DNA from: Eubacteriales bacterium
GTDB taxonomy: Bacteria > Bacillota > Clostridia > Lachnospirales > Lachnospiraceae
Direction: 5' to 3'
Assembly: GCA_030539395.1 (NCBI GenBank)
Contig: JAUNSC010000018.1
Coordinates: forward strand, 1 to 63,815
Length of the DNA stretch: 63,815 nt
The translations under genes were made by a program, and so were the position numbers. The notes beneath the pieces were generated by a model that worked only from the letters and a program-made list of their open reading frames with translations, had not been told where the DNA came from and searched no databases. Shown piece after piece: positions 44,279 through 53,215 of this stretch (position 1 is the first letter of the stretch; each line of letters opens with the position of its first letter).

Positions 44279-45526
44279 ATGAAAAAGTTAAAGAAAGTTG
44301 TAAATGTAATCGCGGCAGCGGCAATGGTGATGTCTATGGGAAGTGCGGTACATGCGGAGGAGGACATTGAGCTCGTATTTGCCACATTTAAGGGTGCATG
44401 GGCAGAGACCCTGGAAGATTTGTTTGATAAATATACGGAAGAACATCCAAATGTGCATGTTACTGTGTATACAGGAGAGTCAGGGGATTTCTTTGGCGAT
44501 ATTCAGGCTTTGATTGCAACAGATGCGATTCCGAATATTTTTAATCTGCGTGGTGATAATTTCGGACAGGATTATATTGAATATCTCCAGGATGTTTCAG
44601 ATTCTCCGGCAATCGCAAACGTAAAAGACGGATTTGCAGATGGATTTACATGGGACGGAGTGACTTACGGGGCATATTACAATTATGAAATTCATGGACA
44701 TACATGGGATATGGAAGCGCTGGCTTCTGTTGGAATTGATTCTGTGCCGAAGAATCATACTGAGATGATGACTGTTCTTCAGACGCTGAAAGATAATGGA
44801 ATGGGTGGTATCGCACCCTTTGGAACAGCTCAGGTTTTGTATAATCATCTTGGAAATGCTCCTCTGGTAATGCCGGAAGAGGGACCGGCTGCAAGATATG
44901 AAGGGCTGGTAAATGGTTCGATTGATCCTGTAGATGATGAATACTTTAATGAATTCTTTGATTACCTTGCAGAATGCCTGCCATATCTTCAGGAAAATCC
45001 TATCGTCACAGACCAGGCAACAGAATATGCAGAGACTTACATGACAGATAATTATGCATGGGACATGATTCAGGGAACTTCCGGTATGTACTATGGATAT
45101 GAGACAGATTATACCGATACATGGGAGATAGGACCTTTGTGCATCAATGATGAGGATCCGTATTATGTACTGAACTGTCAGGGCTTTGTAGTGGCTAAGA
45201 CCGGTAATGAAGAAGTAGATGCCGCTGCACTGGATTTGTATAACTGGTTCTTTACAAGTGACGAGGTGGCCGATGCTCTCACAAAGAATTACAGTATTCT
45301 TGTTACCAGCAAGTCTTATGAGCTGGCTGAAGATACGCTGGATCCTTATACATATAAGGCATATAAAGAAATTGAAGAATTTGACAGCAAAGCGATTACG
45401 TATTATATGAACGGCAGTCTGTGTAATGAATACGGAGCAATTCTGCAGCGCTATATCTCCGGTGAACAGACGAAAGAAGAGGCGTTGAGTGCAGTGGGTG
45501 AAGCGTTCCGCAGTACGGCAGGATAA
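44279..45526 (+). CDS. Extracellular solute-binding protein, CUT1 type
   Basis: The 415-residue periplasmic-binding-protein fold has an N-terminal signal MKKLKKVVNVIAAAAMVMSMGSAVHAEE. No Cys stands at the cleavage region, so it lacks a standard lipobox, which is unusual for a Gram-positive binding protein. Family marks include FATFKGAWAETLEDLFDKYTEEHPNV, the aromatic sugar-stacking residues and DLYNWFFTSDEVADAL. AAGGAGG precedes the ATG. It should deliver the sugar to the two permeases. How it stays at the cell surface is not clear from the sequence. Confidence 0.9.
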   Translation: MKKLKKVVNVIAAAAMVMSMGSAVHAEEDIELVFATFKGAWAETLEDLFDKYTEEHPNVHVTVYTGESGDFFGDIQALIATDAIPNIFNLRGDNFGQDYIEYLQDVSDSPAIANVKDGFADGFTWDGVTYGAYYNYEIHGHTWDMEALASVGIDSVPKNHTEMMTVLQTLKDNGMGGIAPFGTAQVLYNHLGNAPLVMPEEGPAARYEGLVNGSIDPVDDEYFNEFFDYLAECLPYLQENPIVTDQATEYAETYMTDNYAWDMIQGTSGMYYGYETDYTDTWEIGPLCINDEDPYYVLNCQGFVVAKTGNEEVDAAALDLYNWFFTSDEVADALTKNYSILVTSKSYELAEDTLDPYTYKAYKEIEEFDSKAITYYMNGSLCNEYGAILQRYISGEQTKEEALSAVGEAFRSTAG

Positions 45527-45609
45527 GGGGAAAATTATCTGAGGATGGGGCTGTTATGCATATATCATGTGTGGCAGTCCCATTTATAAAAATAAAAGGA
45601 GCTGAAAAA

Positions 45610-46455
45610 ATGGAGAATTTAACAAAGAATACGGTTGTTGAATTATATAACAGAGTAAAAATTCCGATTATTGGTTTTGGTGGCGGAGATATCGATGAGA
45701 ATCATCAGAAGCAGACCACTGTTATCAGAAATGCCATTGAAGCAGGATATCGTCATTTTGATACGGCATTAATCTATCATTCTGAAAGATCTATTGGAGA
45801 AGCGATAAAAGAAAGTGGTATTGACCGGGAGAAATTCTTTATTACCAGTAAGGCCTGGGATGCAGATATGCGCCGTGGACCGGTGGATATTCTTCGTGGT
45901 TTTGAAGAGTCATTAAGACGGTTGGGTACAGATTACATAGATCTATATTTGCTTCACTGGCCTGTAACCGGAAAAACAGTGGATACCTGGAGAATATTAG
46001 AATTACTTTACTATACAGGAAAGGTGAGGGCGCTGGGCCTGAGCAATGTAAAAAGACATCATTTTGTAGAGATTATGAGAAACTGTGATGTTATGCCCCA
46101 TGTGCAGCAGGATGAATTTTCTCCATATTGCATGAATAATGATGGACGGAAATTTGATGATTTTCATGGCATTAAATATGAAGCAATGATGCCTCTGAAG
46201 AGATTAAAGTATGAAAAACCCGATGGAATTATTGGACAGATTGCCGAGGTGCACGGCAAGAGTATTCAGCAGATTGTACTGCGATGGATTATTCAGCATG
46301 GGGTAGTAGCCCTGCCAAAGTCTCAGAATCCAAAACGAATGCGGGAGAATCTGGAAGTTTTTGATTTTGTTTTGTCTGAGGAAGAAATGGCAAGAATTGA
46401 TTCATTGAATTTTGAAGGTCCGATTAACTGGGATCCGGATTTGTTTGATTTTTAA
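45610..46455 (+). CDS. Aldo/keto reductase, AKR 3 of 4
   Basis: A 281-residue reductase of the 2,5-diketo-D-gluconate reductase-like group. The complete tetrad is present: Asp and Tyr in HFDTALIYHSE, Lys in FITSKAWD and His in LYLLHWPV. The ending INWDPDLFDF is common in the group. I chose ATG 45610 (MENLTKN) because AAAGGAG lies 9 bases upstream; the longer frame has no RBS. A homologous reductase follows 23 bp later. Likely a sugar, ketogluconate or similar carbonyl is reduced. Confidence 0.88.
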   Translation: MENLTKNTVVELYNRVKIPIIGFGGGDIDENHQKQTTVIRNAIEAGYRHFDTALIYHSERSIGEAIKESGIDREKFFITSKAWDADMRRGPVDILRGFEESLRRLGTDYIDLYLLHWPVTGKTVDTWRILELLYYTGKVRALGLSNVKRHHFVEIMRNCDVMPHVQQDEFSPYCMNNDGRKFDDFHGIKYEAMMPLKRLKYEKPDGIIGQIAEVHGKSIQQIVLRWIIQHGVVALPKSQNPKRMRENLEVFDFVLSEEEMARIDSLNFEGPINWDPDLFDF

Positions 46456-46478
46456 AGAAAGAGAAGAGGTGAAAGGTC

Positions 46479-47444
46479 ATGGAAAAATTATCATTAAATT
46501 CAACCGTAACATTGTGGAATGGCGTGGAAATGCCTCTTTTGGGATATAGTACGGAAGAGACCGCATATGATTTGAAAACACAGACAGAAATTATTCTGGA
46601 TGCAATTGAAGTCGGATTCCGTTATTTCGATACGGCCGAAAGCTGGCATACACAGAGAGCACTTGGAAGGGCTGTTAAAATGAGCGGTATTCCCAGAGAA
46701 GAGTTTTTTATAGCGTCCAAGATTTCAATTGATGATATTCGTGACAGAAAAGCATATTGGGCATATGAAGAAAGTTTGAAACAGCTGGATATGGACTATT
46801 TGGATTTGTATTCTCAGCACTGGGCATTTACCGAGCGCCAGATGTCTTCCTGGTGGAAACTGGAGAAGCTTTATGATGAGGGGCGTGTAAGAGCAATTGG
46901 CGTATGCAATCATGAGATTCATCATCTGGAAAGAATCCGGGTGATGATTGAAAACGGAGAGTATACAAAGTATATGCCGATGGTGAATCAAAGTCATTTT
47001 CATCCGCAGTATACCTGTGCAGCGCTTAGAGAGTATTGTGCGGCAAATAAGATTGCTTTTGGAGGGCTGTTCGAAAAAAGTGAGCTGTATAAAGAAACAA
47101 AACCAAGATATAATGTGGAAACTACCAGGGGCGGCGAATGGTTTGAAGAGGGTGAAAACCCAAATATTATGGAGAACAATCCCAGATTGAAACGCGATTA
47201 CTACGATAAATTTGATCTGATTTCTGAAATCGCACAAAAATATGGAAAAACGAATTCACAGATCTGTATCAGATGGAGCCTGCAGCATGGCGTAATCACA
47301 ACACCGAAGACAACCTCCCTGCAAAAGATGAAGGAATATATTGATGTATTCGATTTTGAACTGACCGGGGAAGAAATGGAAAAAATTGACAGACTGAATA
47401 TCAATAATCGTATCGGTTATGACCCGGACTATATTGATTTCTGA
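46479..47444 (+). CDS. Aldo/keto reductase-like protein lacking the catalytic Tyr, AKR 4 of 4
   Basis: The 321-residue protein is clearly homologous to the preceding reductase and has a similar ending (GYDPDYIDF). In the motif FDTAESWHTQ the position of the catalytic Tyr (Asp+5) is Trp56, encoded by TGG at 46644-46646. Asp51, the Lys of FIASKIS and the His of YSQHWAF remain. An insertion near residues 205-235 (TTRGGEWFEEGENPN) is absent from the neighbour. It may be inactive as a reductase, act as a sugar-binding partner, or use different chemistry. AAGAGGTG precedes the ATG. Confidence 0.85.
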   Translation: MEKLSLNSTVTLWNGVEMPLLGYSTEETAYDLKTQTEIILDAIEVGFRYFDTAESWHTQRALGRAVKMSGIPREEFFIASKISIDDIRDRKAYWAYEESLKQLDMDYLDLYSQHWAFTERQMSSWWKLEKLYDEGRVRAIGVCNHEIHHLERIRVMIENGEYTKYMPMVNQSHFHPQYTCAALREYCAANKIAFGGLFEKSELYKETKPRYNVETTRGGEWFEEGENPNIMENNPRLKRDYYDKFDLISEIAQKYGKTNSQICIRWSLQHGVITTPKTTSLQKMKEYIDVFDFELTGEEMEKIDRLNINNRIGYDPDYIDF

Positions 47445-47480
47445 TTTTATTTACATAGAAACAGGCGGCGAAGGAATAAT

Positions 47481-48899
47481 ATGAAAATTTTAGTACTTGA
47501 AGCGAGCACAACGTCAGCAAAAGCAATGCTGTATGATACTGTGAAAAATGAGTCTGAAATATTTACCAGAGAATATGGCAATATAGATTACCGGTCTATT
47601 CATGCGGGAGATCAGATTTTTAAAAAGATGCTGTCTGCAGGAAGACAGTTGACGGAAGGAAAGGACATTGACATTATTTCCATTGGGACAACCTGGCACA
47701 GTCTGATGCTCTGCGATAAGCATATGGATCCTGTAACGCCGCTTTATCTGTGGAATAATATGGCTGCAGCTGATGTATGTACGGACATAAGAAAAGAGAA
47801 AGCATATACAGATTCTTTTTATAAATCTACCGGGTGTATGGTACATGCCATGTATCCTGTTTTTAAGCTGGAATATCTCAAGCGGCAGGGGATTCCGGCG
47901 GAACAGTATTTTCTGGTTAATCTGGGCACCTATCTGACTTGGAAGATGAGTGGAATACGGATATCTACGCGGTGTATGGCATCCGGGAGTGGATTTTTAA
48001 ATTTATATACCGGACAGTATGACCATGATATTATGTATCAATATGGAGTGAAGGACTGGCAGATGAGTCCTCTTGCCGCTGCGGAGATGACAGTGCCATT
48101 GCAGCAGAGCGCAGCTTCTTGTCTGGGGCTTACAGAGGGAATACCGGTGGTTCCTGCAGAGCCGGATGGGGGATTGAATCAGATTGGTGTCGGAGCTGTA
48201 AAAACCGGTATTGCAACGTTGTCCATAGGAACCAGCGGGGCAATTCGTGTATCTGCGGAAAAGCCGGCAGTATCAGATAGAAAGGCAACATGGTGTTACC
48301 GGTCACCTGCAGGGTATCTTGCCGGAGCAGCAACAAATGGATGCAACTGTATTGACTGGATGAAGCGTAATATATTTCCTGGCGAGGTATCATATGCACA
48401 ATTGGAAACCGGGATTACAGAAAAAGACAGAACACCGGTCTTTCTGCCATTCCTGTTCGGAGAAAGATGCCCTGGCTGGAAGGATGATCGAAAAGCAGGA
48501 TTTGTAAACCTTTTGCCGGAACATACGGTATATGATCTGTACGGCAGTATACAGGAAGGAATTTTATTTAATCTTTTTCAGTGTTATGGGGAACTGAAAA
48601 AATCCGGGATTACGGTTAAAAAAATTATGCTGTCGGGAGGGATTCTCCATTCCCAAAGGTGGACAAAGATGTGTGCGGATATTTTTCAGAGAGAAATGTG
48701 CATTAATCAGGTAGAACAGGGGAGCCTGTTGGGAGGAGCAGCACTGGGCATGAAAATACTTGGTGTGTTGGATTCTCTTGAGTCTTTTGAGCCCCAAATC
48801 ACAGAGGTTGTTGTTCCGGAGGAAGAAAGAGGAGAATTATACAAAAAGAAGTACCAGAGATATTTGGACAGTTATAACTGTTTCGGGGAAAAGGAGTAG
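47481..48899 (+). CDS. FGGY-family carbohydrate kinase, gluconokinase-like
   Basis: A 472-residue kinase with the FGGY two-domain fold: N-terminal LVLEASTTSAKAMLYD phosphate loop, SIGTTWHSLMLCD, VPAEPDGGLNQIGVGA with the likely catalytic Asp, IGTSGAIRV and C-terminal IMLSGGILHSQRWTKMCADIF. The WHSL motif and general layout are those of gluconate kinases. Because 6-phosphogluconate dehydrogenase starts 7 bp later, gluconate or a close aldonate is the most likely substrate. This is inference from the pair, not from a binding-site signature. Confidence 0.85.
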   Translation: MKILVLEASTTSAKAMLYDTVKNESEIFTREYGNIDYRSIHAGDQIFKKMLSAGRQLTEGKDIDIISIGTTWHSLMLCDKHMDPVTPLYLWNNMAAADVCTDIRKEKAYTDSFYKSTGCMVHAMYPVFKLEYLKRQGIPAEQYFLVNLGTYLTWKMSGIRISTRCMASGSGFLNLYTGQYDHDIMYQYGVKDWQMSPLAAAEMTVPLQQSAASCLGLTEGIPVVPAEPDGGLNQIGVGAVKTGIATLSIGTSGAIRVSAEKPAVSDRKATWCYRSPAGYLAGAATNGCNCIDWMKRNIFPGEVSYAQLETGITEKDRTPVFLPFLFGERCPGWKDDRKAGFVNLLPEHTVYDLYGSIQEGILFNLFQCYGELKKSGITVKKIMLSGGILHSQRWTKMCADIFQREMCINQVEQGSLLGGAALGMKILGVLDSLESFEPQITEVVVPEEERGELYKKKYQRYLDSYNCFGEKE

Positions 48900-48905
48900 C
48901 AGGAC

Positions 48906-50333
48906 ATGACAGGAGCGGATATTGGTTTGATTGGATTGGCAGTAATGGGTGAAAATCTTGTGCTTAATATGGAGTCAAAAGGTTTTACAGTTGCTGTATA
49001 TAACAGAACAATTTCTAAAGTGGATGAATTTACAGAAGGACGGGGAAAAGGAAAGAATATTATTGCAGCACACAGTCTGGAAGAACTTGTTGGAAAATTA
49101 AAGCGGCCTCGAAAAGTAATGATGATGATAAAAGCAGGAAGTGCGGTAGATGATTTGATTGAGCAACTGCTAGATTTTCTGGATGAAAGGGATATTATTA
49201 TTGATGGAGGAAACAGTAATTTTGAAGATACGGTCAGAAGGACTGCATATGTTCAGGAAAAAGGGCTTTATTATATAGGTACGGGTGTTTCGGGCGGAGA
49301 GGAAGGCGCGCTTCGGGGGCCTTCTATGATGCCGGGAGGATCAGTTGAAGCGTGGAAGGATGTAAAAGATATTTTTCAGTCAATTTGTGCGAAAGTGGAG
49401 GATGGTACACCATGCTGTGACTGGGTCGGAGAAAATGGCGCTGGTCATTTTGTAAAAATGGTACATAATGGAATAGAGTACGGCGATATGGAACTGATTT
49501 GCGAAGCATATCATTTGATGAGAGATGTGATTGGACTGTCTGCGAATGAGATGCAGGATATCTTTCGTAACTGGAATCAAACGGAACTGGATTCCTATTT
49601 AATAGAGATTACCGGAGATATTCTTGGAGTAAAGGATTCAGACGGAACTGCGTTGGTAGATCATATTCTGGATGTCGCCGGACAGAAAGGAACAGGAAAA
49701 TGGACGGCAATTTCCTCGCTGCAGGAGGGGGTGCCTCTGACCTTAATTACTGAGGCTGTATTTCAAAGATATCTTTCAGCGCAGAAAGAGGAGCGTACTG
49801 TTGCTGCAAAATCTTACGTGAAAGTAAAAACTGATTTTAAAGGTGACCGGAAGGAGGCTGTTGACAATCTGAGAAAGGCATTACTGGCATCTAAGATTAT
49901 TTCTTATACACAGGGATATCTGTTGATGAGAAATGCAGCGGATAAATACGGGTGGAAATTGAATTATGGTGCAATAGCATTAATGTGGAGGGGTGGCTGC
50001 ATTATCAGAAGCACTTTTTTAGGAAAAATCAAAGAAGCATATGATACAAATCCACAGTTGTCCAATTTGTTGCTTTCTCCGTATTTTCATCAGGTCATTG
50101 AGGAGTGTCTGGATGCATGGAGAAAAACAGTAGGACTTGCTGTTGCACATGCGGTTCCGGTACCGGCGATGGCAGCAGCTCTGTCATACTTTGACGGATA
50201 TACTTCGGATATTCTTCCGGCAAATCTTCTCCAGGCGCAGCGAGATTACTTCGGTGCACATACTTATGAAAGAACAGATTGTAAGCGGGGGAAATTTTTT
50301 CATACAAACTGGTTGGAAGCAAAGGAAAAATAA
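48906..50333 (+). CDS. gnd: 6-phosphogluconate dehydrogenase, decarboxylating
   Basis: The 475-residue enzyme oxidises and decarboxylates 6-phosphogluconate to ribulose 5-phosphate and CO2. The family marks are present: GLIGLAVMGENLVLNMESKG, IIIDGGNSNFEDTVRR, GVSGGEEGALRGPSMMPGG and HFVKMVHNGIEYGDM with the catalytic Lys. The ending AKRGK-like CKRGKFFHTNW is also typical. Length is full. It is tightly coupled to the upstream kinase, which gives the locus a clear exit into the pentose phosphate pathway. Confidence 0.96.
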   Translation: MTGADIGLIGLAVMGENLVLNMESKGFTVAVYNRTISKVDEFTEGRGKGKNIIAAHSLEELVGKLKRPRKVMMMIKAGSAVDDLIEQLLDFLDERDIIIDGGNSNFEDTVRRTAYVQEKGLYYIGTGVSGGEEGALRGPSMMPGGSVEAWKDVKDIFQSICAKVEDGTPCCDWVGENGAGHFVKMVHNGIEYGDMELICEAYHLMRDVIGLSANEMQDIFRNWNQTELDSYLIEITGDILGVKDSDGTALVDHILDVAGQKGTGKWTAISSLQEGVPLTLITEAVFQRYLSAQKEERTVAAKSYVKVKTDFKGDRKEAVDNLRKALLASKIISYTQGYLLMRNAADKYGWKLNYGAIALMWRGGCIIRSTFLGKIKEAYDTNPQLSNLLLSPYFHQVIEECLDAWRKTVGLAVAHAVPVPAMAAALSYFDGYTSDILPANLLQAQRDYFGAHTYERTDCKRGKFFHTNWLEAKEK

Positions 50334-50345
50334 CAGGAGGGTCAG

Positions 50346-51095
50346 ATGGAATATTCGATTTGTGTAGATTCTGTTTTTGACAGAAAAGTAGATGATCAGA
50401 TGTTGAAAGAACTGGCAGAGATCAATAAAGGAATTGAATTCTGGACCTGGTGGGACAGGAATATAGATGTGTTTGTACATGCCTCAGAAAGATACGGCAT
50501 AAAGGTTAAGGCATTGTGTACGCCGTTTATTTCGCTTACCGATAAATTGAAAAGAGAAGAATTTATAGAAGGGTTAAGCAGGACGATAGAGGTGTGCAAG
50601 CGGCTGCATTGTAAAACGATTATTTCACAGGTTGGAAATGAACTGGAGATTTCTCGAAAAGAGCAGCATGATTCGATTGTGATGGGACTGAGGGCGTGCA
50701 GAGAAATTCTGGAAAAAAATGATATTATTCTGACAATAGAACCGTTGAATACCGTAGTTGACCATAAGGAATATTATCTGTATAATTCAGTAGAAGGCTT
50801 CGAAATTATTAAAGAAGCCGCAAGCCCGAATATTAAGCTTTTGTATGACATTTATCATATGCAGATTATGGAAGGAAATATTCTGGACCATATGAAAGAG
50901 AATCTTTCTTTGATTGGTCATATACATATTGCAGGTGTGCCGGGACGTCATGAAATTCTGGAAAACGAACTTGATTATCAGTTTATTTTAAAAGAGCTGG
51001 AAAAGAGTGGATACCAGGGAACAGTCGGGCTGGAGTATTTTCCCCTTAAAGATCCAATGGAGGGGATAAAAGAGTTTTTCAATAAAATTCAGTAA
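50346..51095 (+). CDS. Sugar phosphate isomerase/epimerase-like TIM-barrel protein, paralogue B
   Basis: The 249-residue homologue of the protein at 35813-36568. Shared blocks include IEPLN, DHKEYYL, IKLLYDIYHMQIMEGN, GHIHIAGVPGRHE and VGLEYFPL, which contain the four metal ligands. The N-terminal barrel strands differ more, so the two probably act on different intermediates. ACAGGAGGG precedes the ATG. It lies between gnd and the FMN-dependent protein. Confidence 0.85.
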   Translation: MEYSICVDSVFDRKVDDQMLKELAEINKGIEFWTWWDRNIDVFVHASERYGIKVKALCTPFISLTDKLKREEFIEGLSRTIEVCKRLHCKTIISQVGNELEISRKEQHDSIVMGLRACREILEKNDIILTIEPLNTVVDHKEYYLYNSVEGFEIIKEAASPNIKLLYDIYHMQIMEGNILDHMKENLSLIGHIHIAGVPGRHEILENELDYQFILKELEKSGYQGTVGLEYFPLKDPMEGIKEFFNKIQ

Positions 51096-51110
51096 AGAGA
51101 GGAAACAGAC

Positions 51111-52001
51111 ATGGAAAGATTGAAAAGAGGAGATTCAAACAGAATCAACAGGGAATATCTGGAGACTCTGATGATTGAGCAGAGACTCATCGGTTCGGAA
51201 CTGCCAGACATGCAGACAGAGATTTTTGGGAAGACATTTGCAACACCTGTTATGAATGCGGCTTTTTCACATATTAATAATTCCATACCGGATGGTGCGG
51301 CACTTATGGCAAAAGGATTTTATGAAGCCGGTGCACTGAACTGGTGGGGATTTTGTCCGGATGAAGAGTTTGAAGGAATTTTAAATACCTCAGCAGATAC
51401 AATCCGGGTTATAAAACCTTTCGCAGATGAAGAGAGAATCTTTCATGAGATTGAGTTTGCGGTCAGCCACGGTGCATTTGCTGTTGGAATGGATATTGAC
51501 CATGTTTTTAACCGCAAGGGCGATTATGATGTAGTACTCGGCGATCAGATGGGCGCAAAGAGCTTTGAACAGATCTGCTCTTATGTAAAGGCAGCAGGAG
51601 ATGTCCCGTTTGTTATGAAAGGTGTGTTGAGTACAGCAGATGCCAGACTCTGTATAGAAGCCGGAGTAAGAGGAATTGTGGTTTCACATCATCATGGAAT
51701 TTATGACTATGCAGTTCCGCCGCTTAAAATTCTGCCGTCTATTAAGGAGGTTGTTAAAGACCGGATGATGATTTTTGTGGACTGCGGAATGGAAAGCGCA
51801 TCGGATATTTTTAAAGCGCTTGCACTGGGGGCTGATGCAGTTTGTGTGAGCAGCAGCATGGTTGAGGTGCTGCATGAGGGTGGAAGCGAAGCAGTCACAG
51901 AAAAGGTGAAGATGATCACAAAAGAACTGGCTTCTATTATGGGAAGGACCGGTTTTCGAAAGGTATCGGATATTGATAAATCCGTTATCTGGAGTTTATA
52001 A
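51111..52001 (+). CDS. FMN-dependent alpha-hydroxy-acid-oxidase-like protein
   Basis: A 296-residue TIM barrel of the FMN-dependent 2-hydroxy-acid dehydrogenase/IPP-isomerase 2 group. VPFVMKGVLSTADARLCIEAGVRGIVVSHHHG corresponds to the barrel strand with the FMN Lys and active-site His. VDCGMESASDIFKALALGADAV binds the phosphate. It is shorter than the usual 350-380 residues. The canonical HGGRQ after the His is replaced by HGIYD, so the substrate-carboxylate Arg is missing there. It may oxidise a sugar acid or act as an isomerase. It is the last gene of the sugar locus. Confidence 0.75.
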   Translation: MERLKRGDSNRINREYLETLMIEQRLIGSELPDMQTEIFGKTFATPVMNAAFSHINNSIPDGAALMAKGFYEAGALNWWGFCPDEEFEGILNTSADTIRVIKPFADEERIFHEIEFAVSHGAFAVGMDIDHVFNRKGDYDVVLGDQMGAKSFEQICSYVKAAGDVPFVMKGVLSTADARLCIEAGVRGIVVSHHHGIYDYAVPPLKILPSIKEVVKDRMMIFVDCGMESASDIFKALALGADAVCVSSSMVEVLHEGGSEAVTEKVKMITKELASIMGRTGFRKVSDIDKSVIWSL

Positions 52002-52038
52002 TTTGGGCAGACTGTATTTTGCCGGATGATTATGGGAA

Positions 52039-52073
52039 AATCCCACAGGTGTTTTGCCTGTGGGATTGTTTTG
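52039..52073 (+). terminator. Terminator of the sugar locus
   Basis: AATCCCACAGG (52039-52049) pairs with CCTGTGGGATT (52057-52067), followed by GTTTTG. It also lies just past the minus-strand SH3 gene. Confidence 0.85.
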
Positions 52074-52100
52074 TGTACTCTATATTATAAGATATGTAAA

Positions 52101-52907
52101 CTATTCTATAGCTGCCATGTATTCATCAGACACATATCCGATGGTGCCGTTGTCCATGCTGAAACGAAGCCAGCCATCTTCATCTGCGGTGACTCTGACC
52201 TTATCGCCCTTATTTAAAGTGCCGATAATCTGGCCATTGATGCTGGCATAGGATCTGATATTCAGCATGGAGATCGTACATCCCATAGTCTGCGGCAGCT
52301 CCGGCGCCAGATAATCATCACAGATATAAGCTGTCTGATTATTGTATATACACTGATACCATTCGGTATTCAATACATTTCCTGTCACGTGCACCTCTTG
52401 ACCTTCGCTCACAACACCGATGATTGAACCGCTGGTAGAAGGAGCGGTGCGTACATTCACGGAAGGTGCGTCTTTTACGATCATTTCCATATCCAGAGAG
52501 CGGATATTATACTGGATATCGGAATTGCTGTTGGTGCTTTCATTGTACTCATAACCCGGTACCATATAGCTTGCGTACACATATCCGGAAACAGGACCGG
52601 AGATTTTGTACCAGAAGCAATCGGAGCATTCGCCGACCACATAGTAGGACTGGCCCGGAGTTACACTGCCGATAATTGTTCCAAAGGGAGCCTGACGGAT
52701 CATGGCATCGGCGGTTGCTATATAATAACCGCCAATCTGGATCAGATCAGAGTCATCATACCAGGCATAATTGTTCTGCGCCGCATACGCGTTGTAATCG
52801 CTGGATGTAACCGCTTCTTCAATATCTGCCGGCATTGCGGAAGCAATCATGCCAAACGCCAAAGATAATGCTGTCACAGTAAGGGTCACAAATTTCATCT
52901 TTTTCAT
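52101..52907 (-). CDS. Secreted protein with three bacterial SH3 domains
   Basis: The 268-residue protein has a signal peptide (KKMKFVTLTVTALSLAFGMIASAMP). Three SH3b repeats follow, each with the 'VRTAPSTSGSIIGVVSEGQEVHV' pattern: about residues 65-110, 147-192 and 208-262. SH3b domains bind peptidoglycan or cell-wall peptides. No catalytic domain is attached, so it may be a wall-binding or adaptor protein. AAAGGAC lies upstream on the minus strand. It is transcribed alone, divergent from carB. Confidence 0.85.
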   Translation of the reverse strand: MKKMKFVTLTVTALSLAFGMIASAMPADIEEAVTSSDYNAYAAQNNYAWYDDSDLIQIGGYYIATADAMIRQAPFGTIIGSVTPGQSYYVVGECSDCFWYKISGPVSGYVYASYMVPGYEYNESTNSNSDIQYNIRSLDMEMIVKDAPSVNVRTAPSTSGSIIGVVSEGQEVHVTGNVLNTEWYQCIYNNQTAYICDDYLAPELPQTMGCTISMLNIRSYASINGQIIGTLNKGDKVRVTADEDGWLRFSMDNGTIGYVSDEYMAAIE

Positions 52908-53215
52908 AATATCGTCCTTTCTAAATTAAAAATTCCCGTATAGTTGTTCTTGATGTTACTTTATATATTCTACCAGATAGAAGGACGAATGAAAAAGCCT
53001 ATATTGTGCATAAAGCGACACATTTTGCACATATTTTCTGACAACCGGAAATGCTGCGGGACACACAAACGAGACAGAGGAATACGACTTTGGATAACCA
53101 GTATAAAAACAGGTGTATTTTTTACCGGCAAAAGAATTTTTCAGTAGATTTTTCGCCTTACCTCATGTACAATAGCATAAGGAAACTATCAAAAGATCTA
53201 TGAGGAAGGGAAAAT
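52908..53215. promoter_or_regulatory. Divergent intergenic region, SH3 gene and carB
   Basis: 308 bp without a gene. TACAAT near 53168 could be a -10 box for carB, but I see no matching -35. No PyrR-type RNA site, T-box or riboswitch was recognised. GAGGAAGGG gives carB its RBS. Confidence 0.4.

Noticed and set aside
34288-52001. C-glycoside cleavage locus of the DgpA/B/C kind
   Set aside because: Gfo/Idh plus isomerase-like barrels suggested it, but I see no recognisable DgpB-like small subunit, and the kinase-Gnd pair points to an aldonate/6-phosphogluconate exit. I keep the substrate open.
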